A stretch of DNA of 64,000 bases from Allodiplogaster sudhausi (GCA_945643635.1 CALZFC010000057.1:1232501-1296500); one strand, 5' to 3'. Positions 46,501-57,680 are shown, numbered from the stretch's first letter. Numbers and translations are program-made. Notes: generated by a model from the letters alone, not told the origin.

Positions 46501-47671
46501 GTAAAAGCCCATTGAAGGTAGGCGAGAAGAATATGTTTGGGGGAATAATTTTTTTTGTCGATCTTGAATAAATTACAAAATTTTTTTTGTGATACAATTA
46601 TTTGTTAATTAGTAAATTATGCTGATAAAACACATTTTTACTTTAATATTCAGAAGTTGAACAGCGGGACGAAGAAGATCTTCTATCTCTATTCGGCCTG
46701 GAAGACGAAGAGGAGGAGAGGGAAAAGATGGTTACAAGTGGGGTTAAGCAAGGCACTGCTGACTACAGTCAAGGTTGAAATATAACGTGTTTTTTTTATT
46801 TTAAATTTAATTACTAATTATTTCTATATTGATATAAATATTTTTTATATTCGTGTAAATGTATGAGAATTATTAATTATTTCTATATTTATTTAAATAT
46901 CTATTATATCTGTGTAGATACGTCTTTTGTCTTATGCTTCGTCGAATGTAAAATGTGTTAATTGTGGTTTTATGTTTCAGCGGTGAAGCTTAATTGAACG
47001 TAATTTACTGGGATCGATGATAGAGACATCATTCATTCTAAGGGAAAGAAAAAAGTGTTCAAAAATAATTTTATTTGCGACTATTCAAATTGTTGCTCAC
47101 AATCAGGAATACAAATGTTTTTTTCTTAAACAAAAATTTCTTTAAGATTCGCCGTCAGTCAGCAAATCGAATGGCGAACGTGATGTGAACGAGGAGATGG
47201 AAAGAGGACTCAGCAGCGAGGAGGAGGCAAGAGAGATGATGGCAGAGGAGAGAAAGAGCAGGAAAGAGAAGAAGAAGAAGAAGCGAGAGAGCGAGAGGGA
47301 GGAAGAGACGCAGACGGCTGAAGAAAACCCGAGCAAGGGAGAAGAAGGGGAGAAGAGGAGGAAAAAGAAGAGGAGACAGCAGGAGGCTACTGTTGATGAA
47401 GAAGAAGCGACTACTATGAATGGTATGCATATTTTTTTTTAATTCTGTATCATTTTCCTATTTGTTTCCTCTTGGAAGAAATTGGATTTTTTTGAATTTA
47501 TGTTTCGATATAAAAGTTTAAAAAATATTTCTTGAATGTCTACTGGTATTAATATTTTTAGGAGGAGACGAGAGAGCCCAGACAGAAGAAGAAATGAGAG
47601 CGGATAAGACCTCCAAGGAAGAGAGGAGAAAGAGAAGAAGAGAGGAAGAGGAGGAGGGTGCACGCTGTTAG
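35272..47671 (+). CDS. Multi-exon protein with three Myb/SANT-like repeats and an acidic/basic tail
   Basis: Probable nuclear DNA-binding protein, about 766 residues. Exons: 35272-35343, 35445-35471 (end uncertain), 36313-36412, 37342-37466, 38184-38229, 38488-38557, 38971-39086, 39421-39545, 39801-39819 (micro-exon, inferred), 40162-40237, 40720-40780, 40907-40990, 41213-41258, 42830-42891, 43236-43321, 43701-43788, 44256-44380, 44543-44632, 44722-44771, 45172-45265, 45578-45671, 45893-45967, 46288-46351, 46654-46773, 47147-47422, 47562-47671. The phases of these joins agree. Repeat 1 (about residues 75-150) has WKEEEMEQLRENW then PASRVIVQLRFML. Repeat 2 (about 190-255) has FTIEEDQRLTRNWKKL then LPARTANQVLVRFMSLF. 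Repeat 3 (about 262-308) has YDEDRILTLYSML then IGMTKNAVAGFLYAF. These fit Myb helix 1 and helix 3. The tail is Glu/Lys/Arg-rich. The middle (310-600) is unrecognised. The exact family is not identified. Confidence 0.78.
36900..37341 (+). other. Intron 3' part with (GA)n block
   Basis: A GA tract of about 160 bp (36946-37106) and AT-rich sequence precede the exon at 37342. Here the GA block is not adjacent to a splice site. Confidence 0.85.
37467..38183 (+). other. Intron with (GA)n on both sides of a GC-rich repeat
   Basis: The intron starts gtaagagagagc and is GA-rich to about 37590, then carries a family C CCCGGG-rich repeat (37605-37765) and a second long GA block (37766-38150) before the acceptor tttttttcag. 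Confidence 0.85.
37605..37765 (-). repeat. Family C CCCGGG-rich repeat
   Basis: Shares ccccgggatggccatttt, the (g/a)cccatgac motif and cagagacaggcactatttca with 31060-31240 and, in the other orientation, 23832-23960. Its translated shadow (MAIPGG) recurs at each copy. Likely a short interspersed or foldback element. Confidence 0.75.
39536..39720 (+). repeat. 93-bp tandem duplication including a 5' splice site
   Basis: The block acaaggtaagtaattgttga occurs at the true donor (gt at 39546) and again with gt at 39639, with similar flanks. Both copies look like strong donors. Confidence 0.85.
41420..41860 (+). repeat. CT tracts in a Myb-like gene intron
   Basis: Two CT blocks (about 41435-41560 and 41640-41848) inside the 1.6-kb intron 41259-42829. 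Further CT blocks lie at 42160-42230 and 42612-42712. Their flanks (gtgaaaattt(a/t)taag...) are similar, suggesting internal duplication. Confidence 0.85.
42898..43215 (+). repeat. 154-bp tandem duplication after a donor site
   Basis: The unit aacttatataagagcagaga followed by GA/GACGA repeats and ttgcaaaatggttcaaatgc starts at 42898 and 43052. A partial third end follows to about 43205. It lies just after the donor at 42892 and ends just before the exon at 43236. Confidence 0.9.
43790..43975 (+). repeat. Short tandem repeat with CCCAAAA runs
   Basis: About two and a half copies of a 60-70 bp unit containing gggtttctcatcggt, one to three CCAAAACCC blocks and acccactttctc. It lies in an intron of the Myb-like gene. 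Confidence 0.85.
46339..46640 (+). repeat. Duplicated exon end and hairpin in an intron
   Basis: The end of the exon 46288-46351 with its donor (cccattgaaggtag) recurs at 46508. An inverted copy at about 46450-46489 pairs with 46501-46541 around an 11-nt loop, about 40 bp with few mismatches. The flank aattagtaaa is repeated three times. Confidence 0.85.
46981..46997 (+). CDS. Alternative short terminal exon of the Myb-like gene
   Basis: After ttatgtttcag, the bases cggtgaagcttaattga join the exon ending 46773 in phase and give VKLN then stop. This would end the protein before the Glu/Lys/Arg-rich tail. The competing acceptor at 47146 (tttctttaag) is weaker but leads to two long open exons, so both forms are plausible. 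Confidence 0.45.
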
Positions 47672-47826
47672 TGGGAAGGCTGAATTTTAATTTAAAATGT
47701 TCTTTAATTAATTGTTAAAGTTTCTCTTTACTTTCTGAGACGTTTCTTTAAATCAATCTACGTCTATTATTTTATATACTTTTTGAAGGTAGTTATTACA
47801 TACTTTTTTAAGGTTTTAAAGAAAAG

Positions 47827-48455
47827 TGTTTTAGAAATTATTTTATTTGAGCCATATTCAAATTGTTGCTAAGAATCAAGAATGCAAAATTACTTATACA
47901 TACATTTCTTTAAGATTCGCCGTCAGTCAGCAATTCGAATGGTGAAAATGGCGTGAAGGAGGAGTCAGCAGGGAGGAGGAGGCGAGAGAGATGATAGTGG
48001 AAGAGAGAAAGAGCAAGAAAGAGAGGAAGAAGAAGCGAGAGAGCGAGAGGGGAGAAGAGACGCAGATGGCTGAAGACAACCAGAGCAGAGATGAAGGAAG
48101 GGAGAAGAGGAGGAAAAGGAAGAGGAAACAGCAGGAGGCTACTGTTGATGAAGAAGAAGCGACTACTATGAATGGTTAGCGATATAATTATTTTTTAATT
48201 CTAAATCATTTTACTATTTGTTTCCTCTTCGAAGAAATTGGATTTTTTTTTTTTGAATTTCCGTTTCGATATAAAAGTAAAAACAATTATTAAATGTCGA
48301 TTGCTATTGATCTTTCCAGACAGAAGAAGAAGTGAGAGCGAATAAGACCGCCCTGGAAGAGAGGAGAAAGAGAAGAAGAGAGGAAGATTAGGAGGGTGCA
48401 GGTGGTTAGTGGGAAGGCTTATTTTGATTTTAAAATGTTCTTTAATTAATTGCAC
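47827..48455 (+). pseudogene. Duplicated last two exons of the Myb-like gene
   Basis: Tandem copy of 47055-47720. The copy of exon 47147-47422 (about 47914-48175) keeps SPSVS at its start but a deletion shifts the frame to an early TGA. In another frame it is open to EATVDEEEATTMNG. The copy of the final exon (about 48319-48390) ends EEDstop earlier than the original. A possible polyadenylation signal (aataaa) lies at about 48613, downstream of the copy. Confidence 0.75.
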
Positions 48456-49080
48456 TTGTTGAAACGCACGAATCCCGTTCCGTTATTATTTGTTCTTGTT
48501 TAATGTTGAAAATTGTTTTTCCTCTAATTTAAGATTGAGCTCTTCTTCTGGTATTCGTACACAGAGCCATTCCCCTGATCTACGTTTTTTCAAGTTGTTA
48601 TTTGCTTAGAAAAATAAATAGTGAATGTTGACTTTCCTGTATTGTTTTTTTTTGACACAGAACATACATAGAGAGTGAGAGTATACGAAAAAAAAACCTT
48701 TGTGAATATATTCAGCAGAACAATTCCAACTGCTCGAGCCTCTTAGTTAATTTTTTTGGGACCAGTATTCTATAGAGAGAAGGAGAGGAGTGGGAGGCAA
48801 AGAAGGGACAGGAGTTGGAGATAAAAGATGTCTTATGCGAGGAATGACGGCGACACTTTAGCCAACTGTCTCTCTCTCTCTCTCACTCTCTGTCTCTCTC
48901 ACTCTCTCTCTATGTCTCTTTCTTTCACTCTCTGTTCTCTCTCTTTTTTCACGCTCTCTCTCTCTCTCTCTGTCTCTCTCTTTCTCTAAGTTATCGCAGC
49001 TACCTCGTTATCGCTATATTCCCTCACATACTTTTGTGCAAATACACTTTTTCATAATATCCCTGTTATACATGATTGGA
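48456..49080. other. 3' flank with a CT tract
   Basis: AT-rich sequence and a CT tract at 48868-48988. No gene is seen. Confidence 0.6.
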
Positions 49081-49099
49081 AGGCGTATTTGTGAAAATT

Positions 49100-49450
49100 T
49101 TAAAGTTTTCATGTATCAAATACTGTGACTCTTTTAGAAGTTTACAGAATGCAGATCATTGGGAAAAAACGATCCCTCTTATTTCTGTACCCCCTTCGAA
49201 CCTCCGTTTTCGGAATAGAGGTGAAAATTAATTTTTTGCCAATATCTAGAAAATTGTAAAAAAGGAAGCAAAGACAATTTTAAAAGATTTATCGATTATT
49301 TATTAAATTTATTTTCCTTTAGTTTATTTTTCTTCACGCACATCGATTTTTTAACTCGCAGAAAAATGATGCAGGTGGTTCGCGTTAGCCAAGCATCCAT
49401 AAAAGCTGAGAAGAAAGTATAGAAGGTGATAAAAAAAAAGCGAGAGACTC
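49100..49450 (+). repeat. Extended family A element
   Basis: Shows the ordered segments gatca(t/c)..ggaaaa, (a/t)ccttttcggaata, aaaagatttatcgat and the core at 49366-49425 followed by tataaaagct. The same order is seen at 56860-57260 and in the Rh 3' flank. Confidence 0.65.
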
Positions 49451-49489
49451 ATCGTCAGGAACAGCCAATATTGCATTCGATTACTGTTT

Positions 49490-49639
49490 TTTAATAATAT
49501 TTTTAGATCTTATAAAAAAAACAAGGTTATATTTTATATAGAAAGGAAGAGAGAAATAAAGAGAGATGGAGAGAGAGAGAGCAGAAGAGAGAGAGAACAA
49601 TACAAACAATATAGCGATATTTCTTCTGTATACGTTCTC

Positions 49640-49675
<36 letters not shown>

Positions 49676-49771
49676 TTTCACTCTCACCCTCCTTCACTCT
49701 CCCTCTCTCTCTGTCTCTTTCTCTCTCCGTCTCTCTCTTGTTTACTCCATCTTTTTCTCCCTGTCTCCTTT

Positions 49772-49812
<41 letters not shown>

Positions 49813-50450
49813 GTCTTTATCTCTCACCCTCACTCTCTCTATCTCTCTTTCTCTATCTCTCCCTCCATCACACACTCTCTCCCTCTCCTTCTTTCTCTCT
49901 CCATATCTTCGCCTCTCTCCCTTTCTCTCTCTCTGTCTCCCCTCTTTTTTTTTCTTTCTCTCTCCCTCTGTCACTCCCGCTCTCCCCTGCGTAAATTAGA
50001 ATTTGATTACTGATTTTTCTGCAGAGTTTGTTCTACAATTAACAACTACTTTTTCCAGTTTTGTAAGTTTTCGAGAAAGCGAAAATTTGTTAACAGGTGG
50101 TTTGCGTAAATAAAGTCAACATAAAACATGCGAAGTAAATTAAGCAGATGATTATACCACGATATGGCGTTAAATAAAAATAAATAAATAAAAATCACGA
50201 AAAGCTTTATTATGTGCACGTGGTTCTAGCAGTAGTATCAATATTTTTCTTCAATTCAAATCGCTTTATTCCACGGTTTAGTAGAATGCTTGGAGTGCCA
50301 TTAATCATCGGCATTCTTGGGGATTTGATGCAGGAAGTTGGTGAAGTCTATCTTATGAATAATGAATTATTTCGCGGTCAAATCAATACAATTGCGCCTC
50401 TTATTGTTAGACGTTGCCGTTCGACATTAGTAAGACAGATATGTAGCTGA
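49490..50450 (+). repeat. Family D interspersed repeat, copy D1
   Basis: About 0.95 kb: an AT-rich start (aaaacaaggtta), a GA block with aacaatacaaa, a long CT block (49642-49985), a family A core (50090-50150) and an end carrying ttggtgaa(g/a)tctatcttatg and cgcggtcaaatcaat. Near copies lie at 51230-52140 (inverted) and 58360-59150. Confidence 0.8.
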
Positions 50451-51229
50451 ATTTTTAATATACGCTTTAAATTTTGTTGCAGAAAGATTGATTTTTACGA
50501 ACAGAGAAGAGAGCGTCGTTTCTTATGTATGTAATTTTTTTTATGTTACATAATCTTTTCTTACTCAGTAATCTTCTTTATTATTCAAAATAAAAATAGT
50601 GAAGAAACAAAAAAAGATGCTACGATCGTGCTTGTGATGTCAAAAAAAACTATTTTTTTTAAACATGAACAGATATATTTTGTTCATGTGGTGAGCAAAC
50701 CGTGTTGATTTGAGGGTGAAATAATTTCTATTTCCTGCATCATTTTCTGCTCTCTTTTCTTTCTGTCACTCTCATAAATATCTCTCCATTCTCGGTCTCT
50801 CCAACAATATCTCTTTGCTCTCTTTCTCGTTGCCCCTTCGTTTCTCCGTACCTATCTATAGAATCAAATCAAATAGCATTAATTACTTTCATCAAATCAA
50901 TTTGAAATAATAATCTTCATCGTCAATAAATATTAATTATTACAGAAAGTACTATTCCTTTGCTCACCCTCTAACGCTCTCTTTCAGCCTGTTTCTCTCA
51001 CGCGTTTACAGCTAAACATGTAGAAAAAGACGTGAATGATAGGATATGCACTCTCATAGTCGTCAGCGCAGGCCCCGCATGTTGGTATTATGTAGTTCGT
51101 GTATGTAAATCAGCATTTTATTGTCTATAAAAAAAAAATATTTTTTGTCACGGCATTGGCGAACTTATTGGAAACTTCCAAACTGCTCGAAAAGTTCGAT
51201 AGAGCAAGAGTAAGAGCGTTAATCATGAG
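50451..51229. other. AT-rich spacer
   Basis: No gene or clear repeat is seen. A pyrimidine-rich patch lies near 50750-50860. Confidence 0.5.
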
Positions 51230-51796
51230 ATTTATTGGCTTATTGGCTGAGTCTACGAGGACATTTTTACTGATTTGACCTCGAAATAATTAATAATTCA
51301 TAAGATAGACTTGACCAACTTCCTACATAATGCATCAAATCCCCAAGAATGCCGACGACGCATTGCACTAGATGGATTCCACTAATCAGTTGAATAAACC
51401 GATATGAATTGATAAAATAATAGATATGTACTAATACGCGACCCGCGTGCACATACTGAAGCTTTTCTTGGTTCTTTTCCTTAATACTATTATTATTTAT
51501 AATCAGGGTTCAATAAGGAGGAAGTATCATCTTCTTAATTTTCTACGCATGTTTTATGTTCACTTTATTCACGCAAACCACCTGTTAACAAATATTCGTT
51601 TACTTGAAAACTTTCAAAAACTGGAAAACGTAGCAGGTAATTGCAGCAAAAACAGTCATCAAATTCTAATTCACTGATAATGAGTTCTGAGAGAGAAAGA
51701 GAGAAAGAAAGAGGGAGAGAATTGAGACGGAGGTAGAAACGGAGAGAGGCAAAGATAGGGAGGGAGAAAGAAGGAGAGGGAGAGTGATATGGAGCA

Positions 51797-51840
<44 letters not shown>

Positions 51841-52140
51841 GGAGACAACGTATTCATCACGGTGGTCAAGAAATATCGCTATATTGTTTGTATTGTTCTC
51901 TCTCTCTCTCTCTTCCTTTCTTTCTCTCTTTGAAAAAAATTGTTACTAACCTTATTTTTAACAAAACCAATAAGCATTTTTAAAACGCGATTATTGTATG
52001 TAGCTATTCACTATTACTGACTCTACAAGTGTCATCCAACGCGTTCTAGACTTTCTTCTCAACTTTTATGGTAACTTGGCCAACGCGAACCACCTACATC
52101 ATTCTTCGGCGAGCTGAAATATCGTTGTGAGTGAAGAAAA
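51230..52140 (-). repeat. Family D interspersed repeat, copy D2 (inverted)
   Basis: Inverted relative to D1, about 0.8 kb away, so D1 and D2 form a large palindrome. Family A cores on the minus strand at 51560-51605 and 52050-52110 show that D-type elements carry or are flanked by family A sequence. Confidence 0.8.
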
Positions 52141-52329
52141 ATGAGATAGAGGAAAATTAATTAAATAAATAGTCAAAAATCTTTTAAAATTGTCTTTTCT
52201 TAATCTGTTTACTATTAATGTCTAGATATATACTTTTTACGAATCTGTCCAAAAATTGATTCATTTATTGATTGATCTTGCATCAGATAAAATAAAAATG
52301 TCCACGACACCACTTTCTTGTACTTTGAG

Positions 52330-52860
52330 TTTTTTTATAATATAGAGAAGGGATAGACAAAAAAAGAAGATGAGAAGTAAAAACTAAAAACATAAATAAT
52401 ATGCCAGCAATATATGTATGTTTCGTTTTTTCTTTGCGATTTGGAAATAAATTATAAGTTAAAATTTTTTTCAACTGAAATGACAAGAAAAAAGGAGTAG
52501 AAAACAAAAATTTAAAGAACTCGGCAACAGGTGGATCAGATTCGCATAGTTTGTGTAAAACAGCGTATCGAGTGCAAACCGTGGTGAGAAGGTGATATCA
52601 TGGTCCGAATTGTTAACAATGAATAGTTAAATGTTAGCTCACGAATTATTAACTTTTATGTTCAGATCACTTTGTAGTTATACATTTCATCGTTGTAAGC
52701 TCCCTCTCTCTCTCTCTCTCTCTCTCCTTCTCCATCCTCTCCTCCCTCTCTCCTGCCATGGCTGCTCCCTGCAACCACGAGGAGACGTGACAAACGGGCG
52801 CGCAGCTGCTCGCACTCGCCGCCGTCCTCGTCTCGTCCGTCCTGAGTGGCGGCAGCACTG
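52330..52860 (+). repeat. Duplicated block, copy 1, ending in a broken Rh exon
   Basis: About 530 bp from gaagatgagaagtaaaaact through a family A-like core (52525-52590), gttagctcacgaattatta and a CT tract to the Rh exon 10 fragment. Copy 2 is 62380-62885, around 90% alike by eye. Confidence 0.85.
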
Positions 52861-53043
52861 GTTTGAAATTCCCGCTTTTTCTTCGCAGCTTACAATATAG
52901 CTACCAAAAAAATTAAGAATATGATTTAAGTGGCTTCCATACCGATCAAGAATCGAAAAAAATAGTAGAATGTTTTTATTATATTGATAATATGCTATTT
53001 AACATTTCTTGTTGATATAAGCAAGAGAGATGGCGAAGGAGCG

Positions 53044-53088
<45 letters not shown>

Positions 53089-53355
53089 GGACTGGGACAA
53101 AAACAACTCGTAGATGGATCTCTCTCACTCTGTTTGTATCGCTGCCGTCCTGGTTTCGACCGCCATGAGCAGCGCTTTCACTGGTTTAAATCTTCCGTCA
53201 AAATGTGAATTCAAACTTACCGCCAAGTAGTTATTTGAAGTTGCTCGAAAACAAAATTCTTCCAGGATTCATCCTCCGCCTGCCAATCTGGAATGAAGTA
53301 CGCTCCCACGAGTATCTCTCGGACGGCGACTACTTCGAGACTGCTGCCGACTAAC
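52752..53355 (+). pseudogene. Rh fragment: exon 10 and 11 copies
   Basis: 52752-52860 copies Rh exon 10 (LLALAAVLVSSVLSGG is seen) with a TGA after NHEET. 53276-53354 copies exon 11 with its acceptor (FILRLPIWNEV, DGDYFET) then a stop where GDYDF should be. The intervening sequence keeps the accgcc/ttcaaact motifs of Rh intron 10 but has a GA tract inserted (53046-53088). Confidence 0.88.
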
Positions 53356-53644
53356 AATAGGACTTTATCTCTGTCTATTTCTCTCTCGTTCTCTGTCTCT
53401 CTCTCTCTCTCTTGTTCTTTCTCTCTCTCACTTTCTCCTATCTCTCCTTGTATGTATGTGTTTGTATATGTTTATCGCAGAGGTTTGATCATATAGAATA
53501 ACAAGACATTGAGATAACTGAGTGATGGTGGAGTAACCACGAAATAGTTAAAACGAAAAGAAAATAAACAGGAGAAAATATAATAAACGATATTACTTAA
53601 TTAAACTGGATAAAACGGTATAGCAAATAGCAACAGTCGGGTAG

Positions 53645-55213
53645 AAAAAAAAAGATGAGTTACAGGAGCTGGACAAGGAGTGCAGCGTATTTTCGAAACG
53701 TAACGATTGAATTACACATCACAGCTTCTTCAGGAAGACGATTCCAAATGTTAACTATTCTATAAGATAAGCAGGCTTGTCGGGACTGGAGGGAAGAAAG
53801 GGGAGGCAGAGAGAGTTGGAGAGGGTGGCCGCGCAGAGAGCAGTGAGATCGACGGAAGGTGAAAATAGAAGAAGGATCGATAGAAGTTTGATTTTTGACT
53901 ATTTTGAAAGTGGTAATAAGATCATTCATTAAATGTCTTTTTTCAATAGAAAGGAGATTTAGCCGGGATAGACGCTCAGTATACGACAAATTTACATCTA
54001 TGCGAAGAAAGACTGACCTAGTGAAGCTTCGTTGAACTTTTTCAATAGATTTGATAAGATTAAGACTGGAGGGCCTCCAAAGTTCACACATCGAGTCCAG
54101 TAGAGGGAGAACATAAATTTTAAATAGACGGAGAAGTAGGTCAGTGTTTCGAGTGCGGAAGGAACGCAAAATGTAAGAGCAGCGGGCAGTCGCTTTGGCA
54201 ATGGTAGACTCAACATGAGCTTTAGTGGAAAGTTTGTGGTCATAAATTAGCCCCAGGTCACGAAAGGAGAAAGCGGCGGAGAATTGGGTTCCACGAATTG
54301 AGAAAGTAAAAGGCGGATGATTTCCGAGAAGCATTACATTAGTCTTTTGTAGGGAGATAGAAAGTCCCCATCTGGACGACGATGCATCAATGGAAGAAAG
54401 GGCGGCTTGGAGAAGCGCAGGATTGTCTAGGGTATATATTTTAATGTCGTCTGCATAGATGGAATAGCGGCAGCCAGGTGGGAGACCATTAACAATGTCG
54501 TTAATGAATATGATGAAGAAGAGAGGGCCCAAACAGGAGCCTTGAGGCACACCAGTGGGGACTACTGCGGGAGCAGAGATGGAATCATCAACAATAACAG
54601 ACTGAGTGCGCTTATGAAGGAATGCAACCAGTAATTTGTGCAGGCAGCCAGAAAACCCAAGAGAGGCAAGCTTGTACGATAAATGAGAGTGTGGGGAACG
54701 AGGTCAAAGGCCTTCGTAAAGTCAATGAAGGCAGCGCTAACAAAATGGCCACTATCAACGGCAGAATGCCATGCATGAAGGGAGGAGAGGAGGGACTGGA
54801 CTACAGAACGGCGGGGTCGAAATCCAAATTGGAAAGGGGACAAAAGGGAGTTGTTGTCAAGGAAACTTAACATATGCCAAAAAATAATACGCTCAAAGAC
54901 TTTAGAAGAGCTGCAAGTAAGTGAGATCGGGCGGTAACTGTTAACGCAATCGCGCGGTCCTTTTCGTTTATAACATGGTCGAACTAATGCGTGCTTCCAA
55001 ACAGAGGGAATATGCGAGTGAAGCAAAAAAATTATGGAAGAGGAGGGTGAAAATTGTAGTGATGGAAGGAGCGGCATTTCTTAAGAAAATATAAGGTAGA
55101 CAATCTGGAGAGGTTGAGTTTCTGTTGGCAAGACGGGATAAGACGCGATAGACTTCGTTCGCGGTAATATCTATAAAATCTAGTTTAGGAGAATCCTTCT
55201 TTCTGTCGCTCTC
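53645..55213 (-). mobile_element. 5'-truncated non-LTR retrotransposon (Jockey/CR1-like)
   Basis: The minus strand carries the reverse transcriptase from before domain 1 to the C-terminus: SYRPISLTCSSSKVFERI, QFGFRPRRS, FIDFTKAFDLVPH, GVPQGSCLGPLFFIIFIND, YADDIKIY (active-site Asp pair) and the tail WNRLPEEAV. The coding sequence changes frame near 55020 and near 54690. Endonuclease and upstream parts are missing: sequence stops at a CT tract at about 55216. The stop codon lies at about 53660 with only a few bases before a T run. Classification within non-LTR clades is by motif style only. It is dead. Confidence 0.85.
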
Positions 55214-55712
55214 TAATCTCTCTCTCTCTCTCTCTCTTTCTCTCATGTTTCCTACCATCTCATAGGCCCTCTCAATCGCTCGCGCCCGCTATTTCTTTCG
55301 TATTTTTCTCTCGATCTCTAAGACCTATCTCTCTTTCTCCTTGCTCTCTTTCTCAAAGTCTCGTCTCTCTTGTTTCTCCCTTCGTCTCTATACACATACA
55401 TACATATCCTTAGCTATTCGACTTTCTTCTCAGCTTAAGTTTACTTTATTTTAAATAACTTTGTTAAAAATCGCTTCCCCGACTCATCACACCTGACCAT
55501 TTGATCATTGGTTTATTCAAAATGTGATATTTAAAACCACCGGGGTGAAAATTGGAAAAATTCTCAATTTTTTTCATATCGCTGCCGTTCACCATATTAT
55601 ATTGATATATTTATTGAACATACTAGAATAATTAGAGAGATAAAGTAAGATGGAGGGGCATAACGAAACAGAGCGAGGCACAGAAACGTACAGAGAGAGA
55701 GAGAGAGAGACC

Positions 55713-55764
<52 letters not shown>

Positions 55765-55819
55765 CCGAGAGAGAGAGAGAGGGAGCGATCACATCGAGTA
55801 GTTCACATCTTTCTCTATG

Positions 55820-55862
<43 letters not shown>

Positions 55863-56265
55863 GTTTTCCCTCTATCATTCCTATGGAGAAAAACGAGAAA
55901 AAAACGGGTACGGGACATCTCCCTTCCTCTCTATAACATAGCTCTCGCAATGCGAGCGTCTTTTTCCTCTTCGTTTCAATTTACCTGACCGAACACGAAA
56001 CTCAAGGAAATGTTTTATCATCAATTTATCCGCATCGTGAGAATGAAGCCCACATGAATGTCAATAGAAAAAAAATCAATATGGATATGTATATAAATAA
56101 AACGACAGAAATGTATAGTTAATTTCACGTCAGTGTTTCCAAAGTATGAGAATGAAAACCCTAGCGATTATAAATAGAATGACTGGACAAAACAATTTGT
56201 TAATTTATTTCACAATGGTTACCATATTATATTTATTTATTTTATGAATAAAAATAATTTCTTAG
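55214..56265. other. GA/CT tracts and AT-rich DNA
   Basis: CT at 55216-55246, a GA block at 55695-55785 and a CT block at 55810-55865 close together (potential hairpin), then AT-rich DNA. The segment near 56130-56180 (aaagtatgagaatgaaaacc) matches Rh intron 11. Confidence 0.6.
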
Positions 56266-56269
56266 ACAA

Positions 56270-56390
56270 AATTTAGATTCAAACTTCCCGCCAAGCATTC
56301 GTTAGAATTTTGCATGAAAATGAAGTTCTTAAATTCTCCGCTTGTCCGGGTGGAATCAAGTGCGCAGCGGTGAGTTGGTTGCACGCGTTG
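56270..56390 (+). pseudogene. Rh exon 11 remnant
   Basis: Intron 10-like aaacttcccgccaag is followed by about 40 bp resembling the start of exon 11 (tctccgcttgtccggg, gtggaatcaagtgcgcag). The rest of the exon is lost. Confidence 0.6.
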
Positions 56391-56617
56391 AAATGCAGGA
56401 TATTTGCTACACGAATCTATTTTCCCCGGTGGTCACACTTTTATTTTTAAAAATTGCTGGAAATTTGAATAATATTCCTTGCAATAATATAACGCGACTT
56501 TTGACATTTTTTCGCATAGTTAGCAAAAGTGAATGGTTTTCCACTATTTCAATTTTTGAGAAATAGAAACAAGAAACTGCCCATGAGAAGTAAAACATAA
56601 AACTTTAGTAGAAACCT

Positions 56618-57260
56618 GCAACAGGCGGATCGCATTCGCTTAGTTGGCTTAAAAGCGCACATGGAGTGAGTGCAGATGTTAAGTTGTAGGACTGATTGTG
56701 AGTATTTCGAAACAGTAAATGGCCTTCGCGGGCAATTAAAATCTGTGCAAAATACAAATCGTACATTATATACTCTTGGAAGATTGTTTAAAAATTTGTT
56801 TATGAAGAAAACCCACGTGTAAGGGCAGCAGACGACGAAATTGTGAATAGAAAATATGTTTGCAGACCAATTTAAAATATATTGTATCGAATACTATGGC
56901 TATTTTAGAAGGCTAGAGAATGGAGATCATGAGAGGAAAATGCCGCCAGATCCCTTTTTATATTTCGATCTCGCTGGAAATCCTTCTCGCTCTCTATTTC
57001 CTTTTTCAAAATAAAGCTAAACTTATTTTTCATTCTGATAACAATAAGGCATTACTTGTTAAAAAGTGAAGAAAATCTCAACCAATTTTTACAAGGTTTA
57101 TTTAATATTAATTTTGATTTATATTTTCAAGTTTTTTTAAATTCAAGTATCACTATTTTCAAGAAGGGGAAAATGGTGCAGGCATGTGGTTTGCGTGTGC
57201 GAAATTTCATTGAAGCAGCGAAGAAAGATTGATTGAATGATGCTGCGACGGTGGGCTCTG
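56618..57260 (+). repeat. Extended family A element
   Basis: Core-like segments at 56618-56665 and 57172-57232 bracket the ordered family A segments (ggagatcatgagaggaaaa, cctttttcaaaataaag). Confidence 0.6.
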
Positions 57261-57518
57261 GATAAATAATTGAATAGAAAGTACAGAACATGGGAATATC
57301 CTATGTAGACGTGACAACTATTATCTCGTGAATTACTAAATACTTCGCGATAATGTCAATATGACATCTTACAATTATCCGTTGGGAAAGAGAGAGATTT
57401 ATGTCTCTCTTTCTCTGTCTCTATGTTTCTCTTCTTATCTCTCCCCTTTCTCTCTCTCACACTCACTATCTCTTTCATTCTCTCCCTCTCACCCTCCCCT
57501 TCCATCCGCTCCCCTGCC

Positions 57519-57680
57519 ATGGCTGCGCCCTCCAACCCCGACGAGGCGTGGCAATCGGGCGCGCAGCTGCGTCCTGAGTGGCGGCATTTTTTTTAATTTC
57601 CCGCCATGATGTGCATTCAAACTTCCCGCCAAATATTTATTTGAATTCTATCTTTAAAAAACTCTTCCAGGTACTTATTT
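57519..57680 (+). pseudogene. Rh exon 10 copy with internal deletion
   Basis: Starts ccatggctgcgccctcc after a CT tract and runs to gcgcagctgc, then jumps to cgtcctgagtggcgg, losing about 35-40 bp. The following cttcccgccaaatatt and ttccag of intron 10 are retained but exon 11 is gone. Confidence 0.85.

Noticed and set aside
50214..50450. 78-codon frame near the end of family D copy D1
   Set aside because: The corresponding regions of D2 and D3 differ by indels and stops, so the frame is not preserved.
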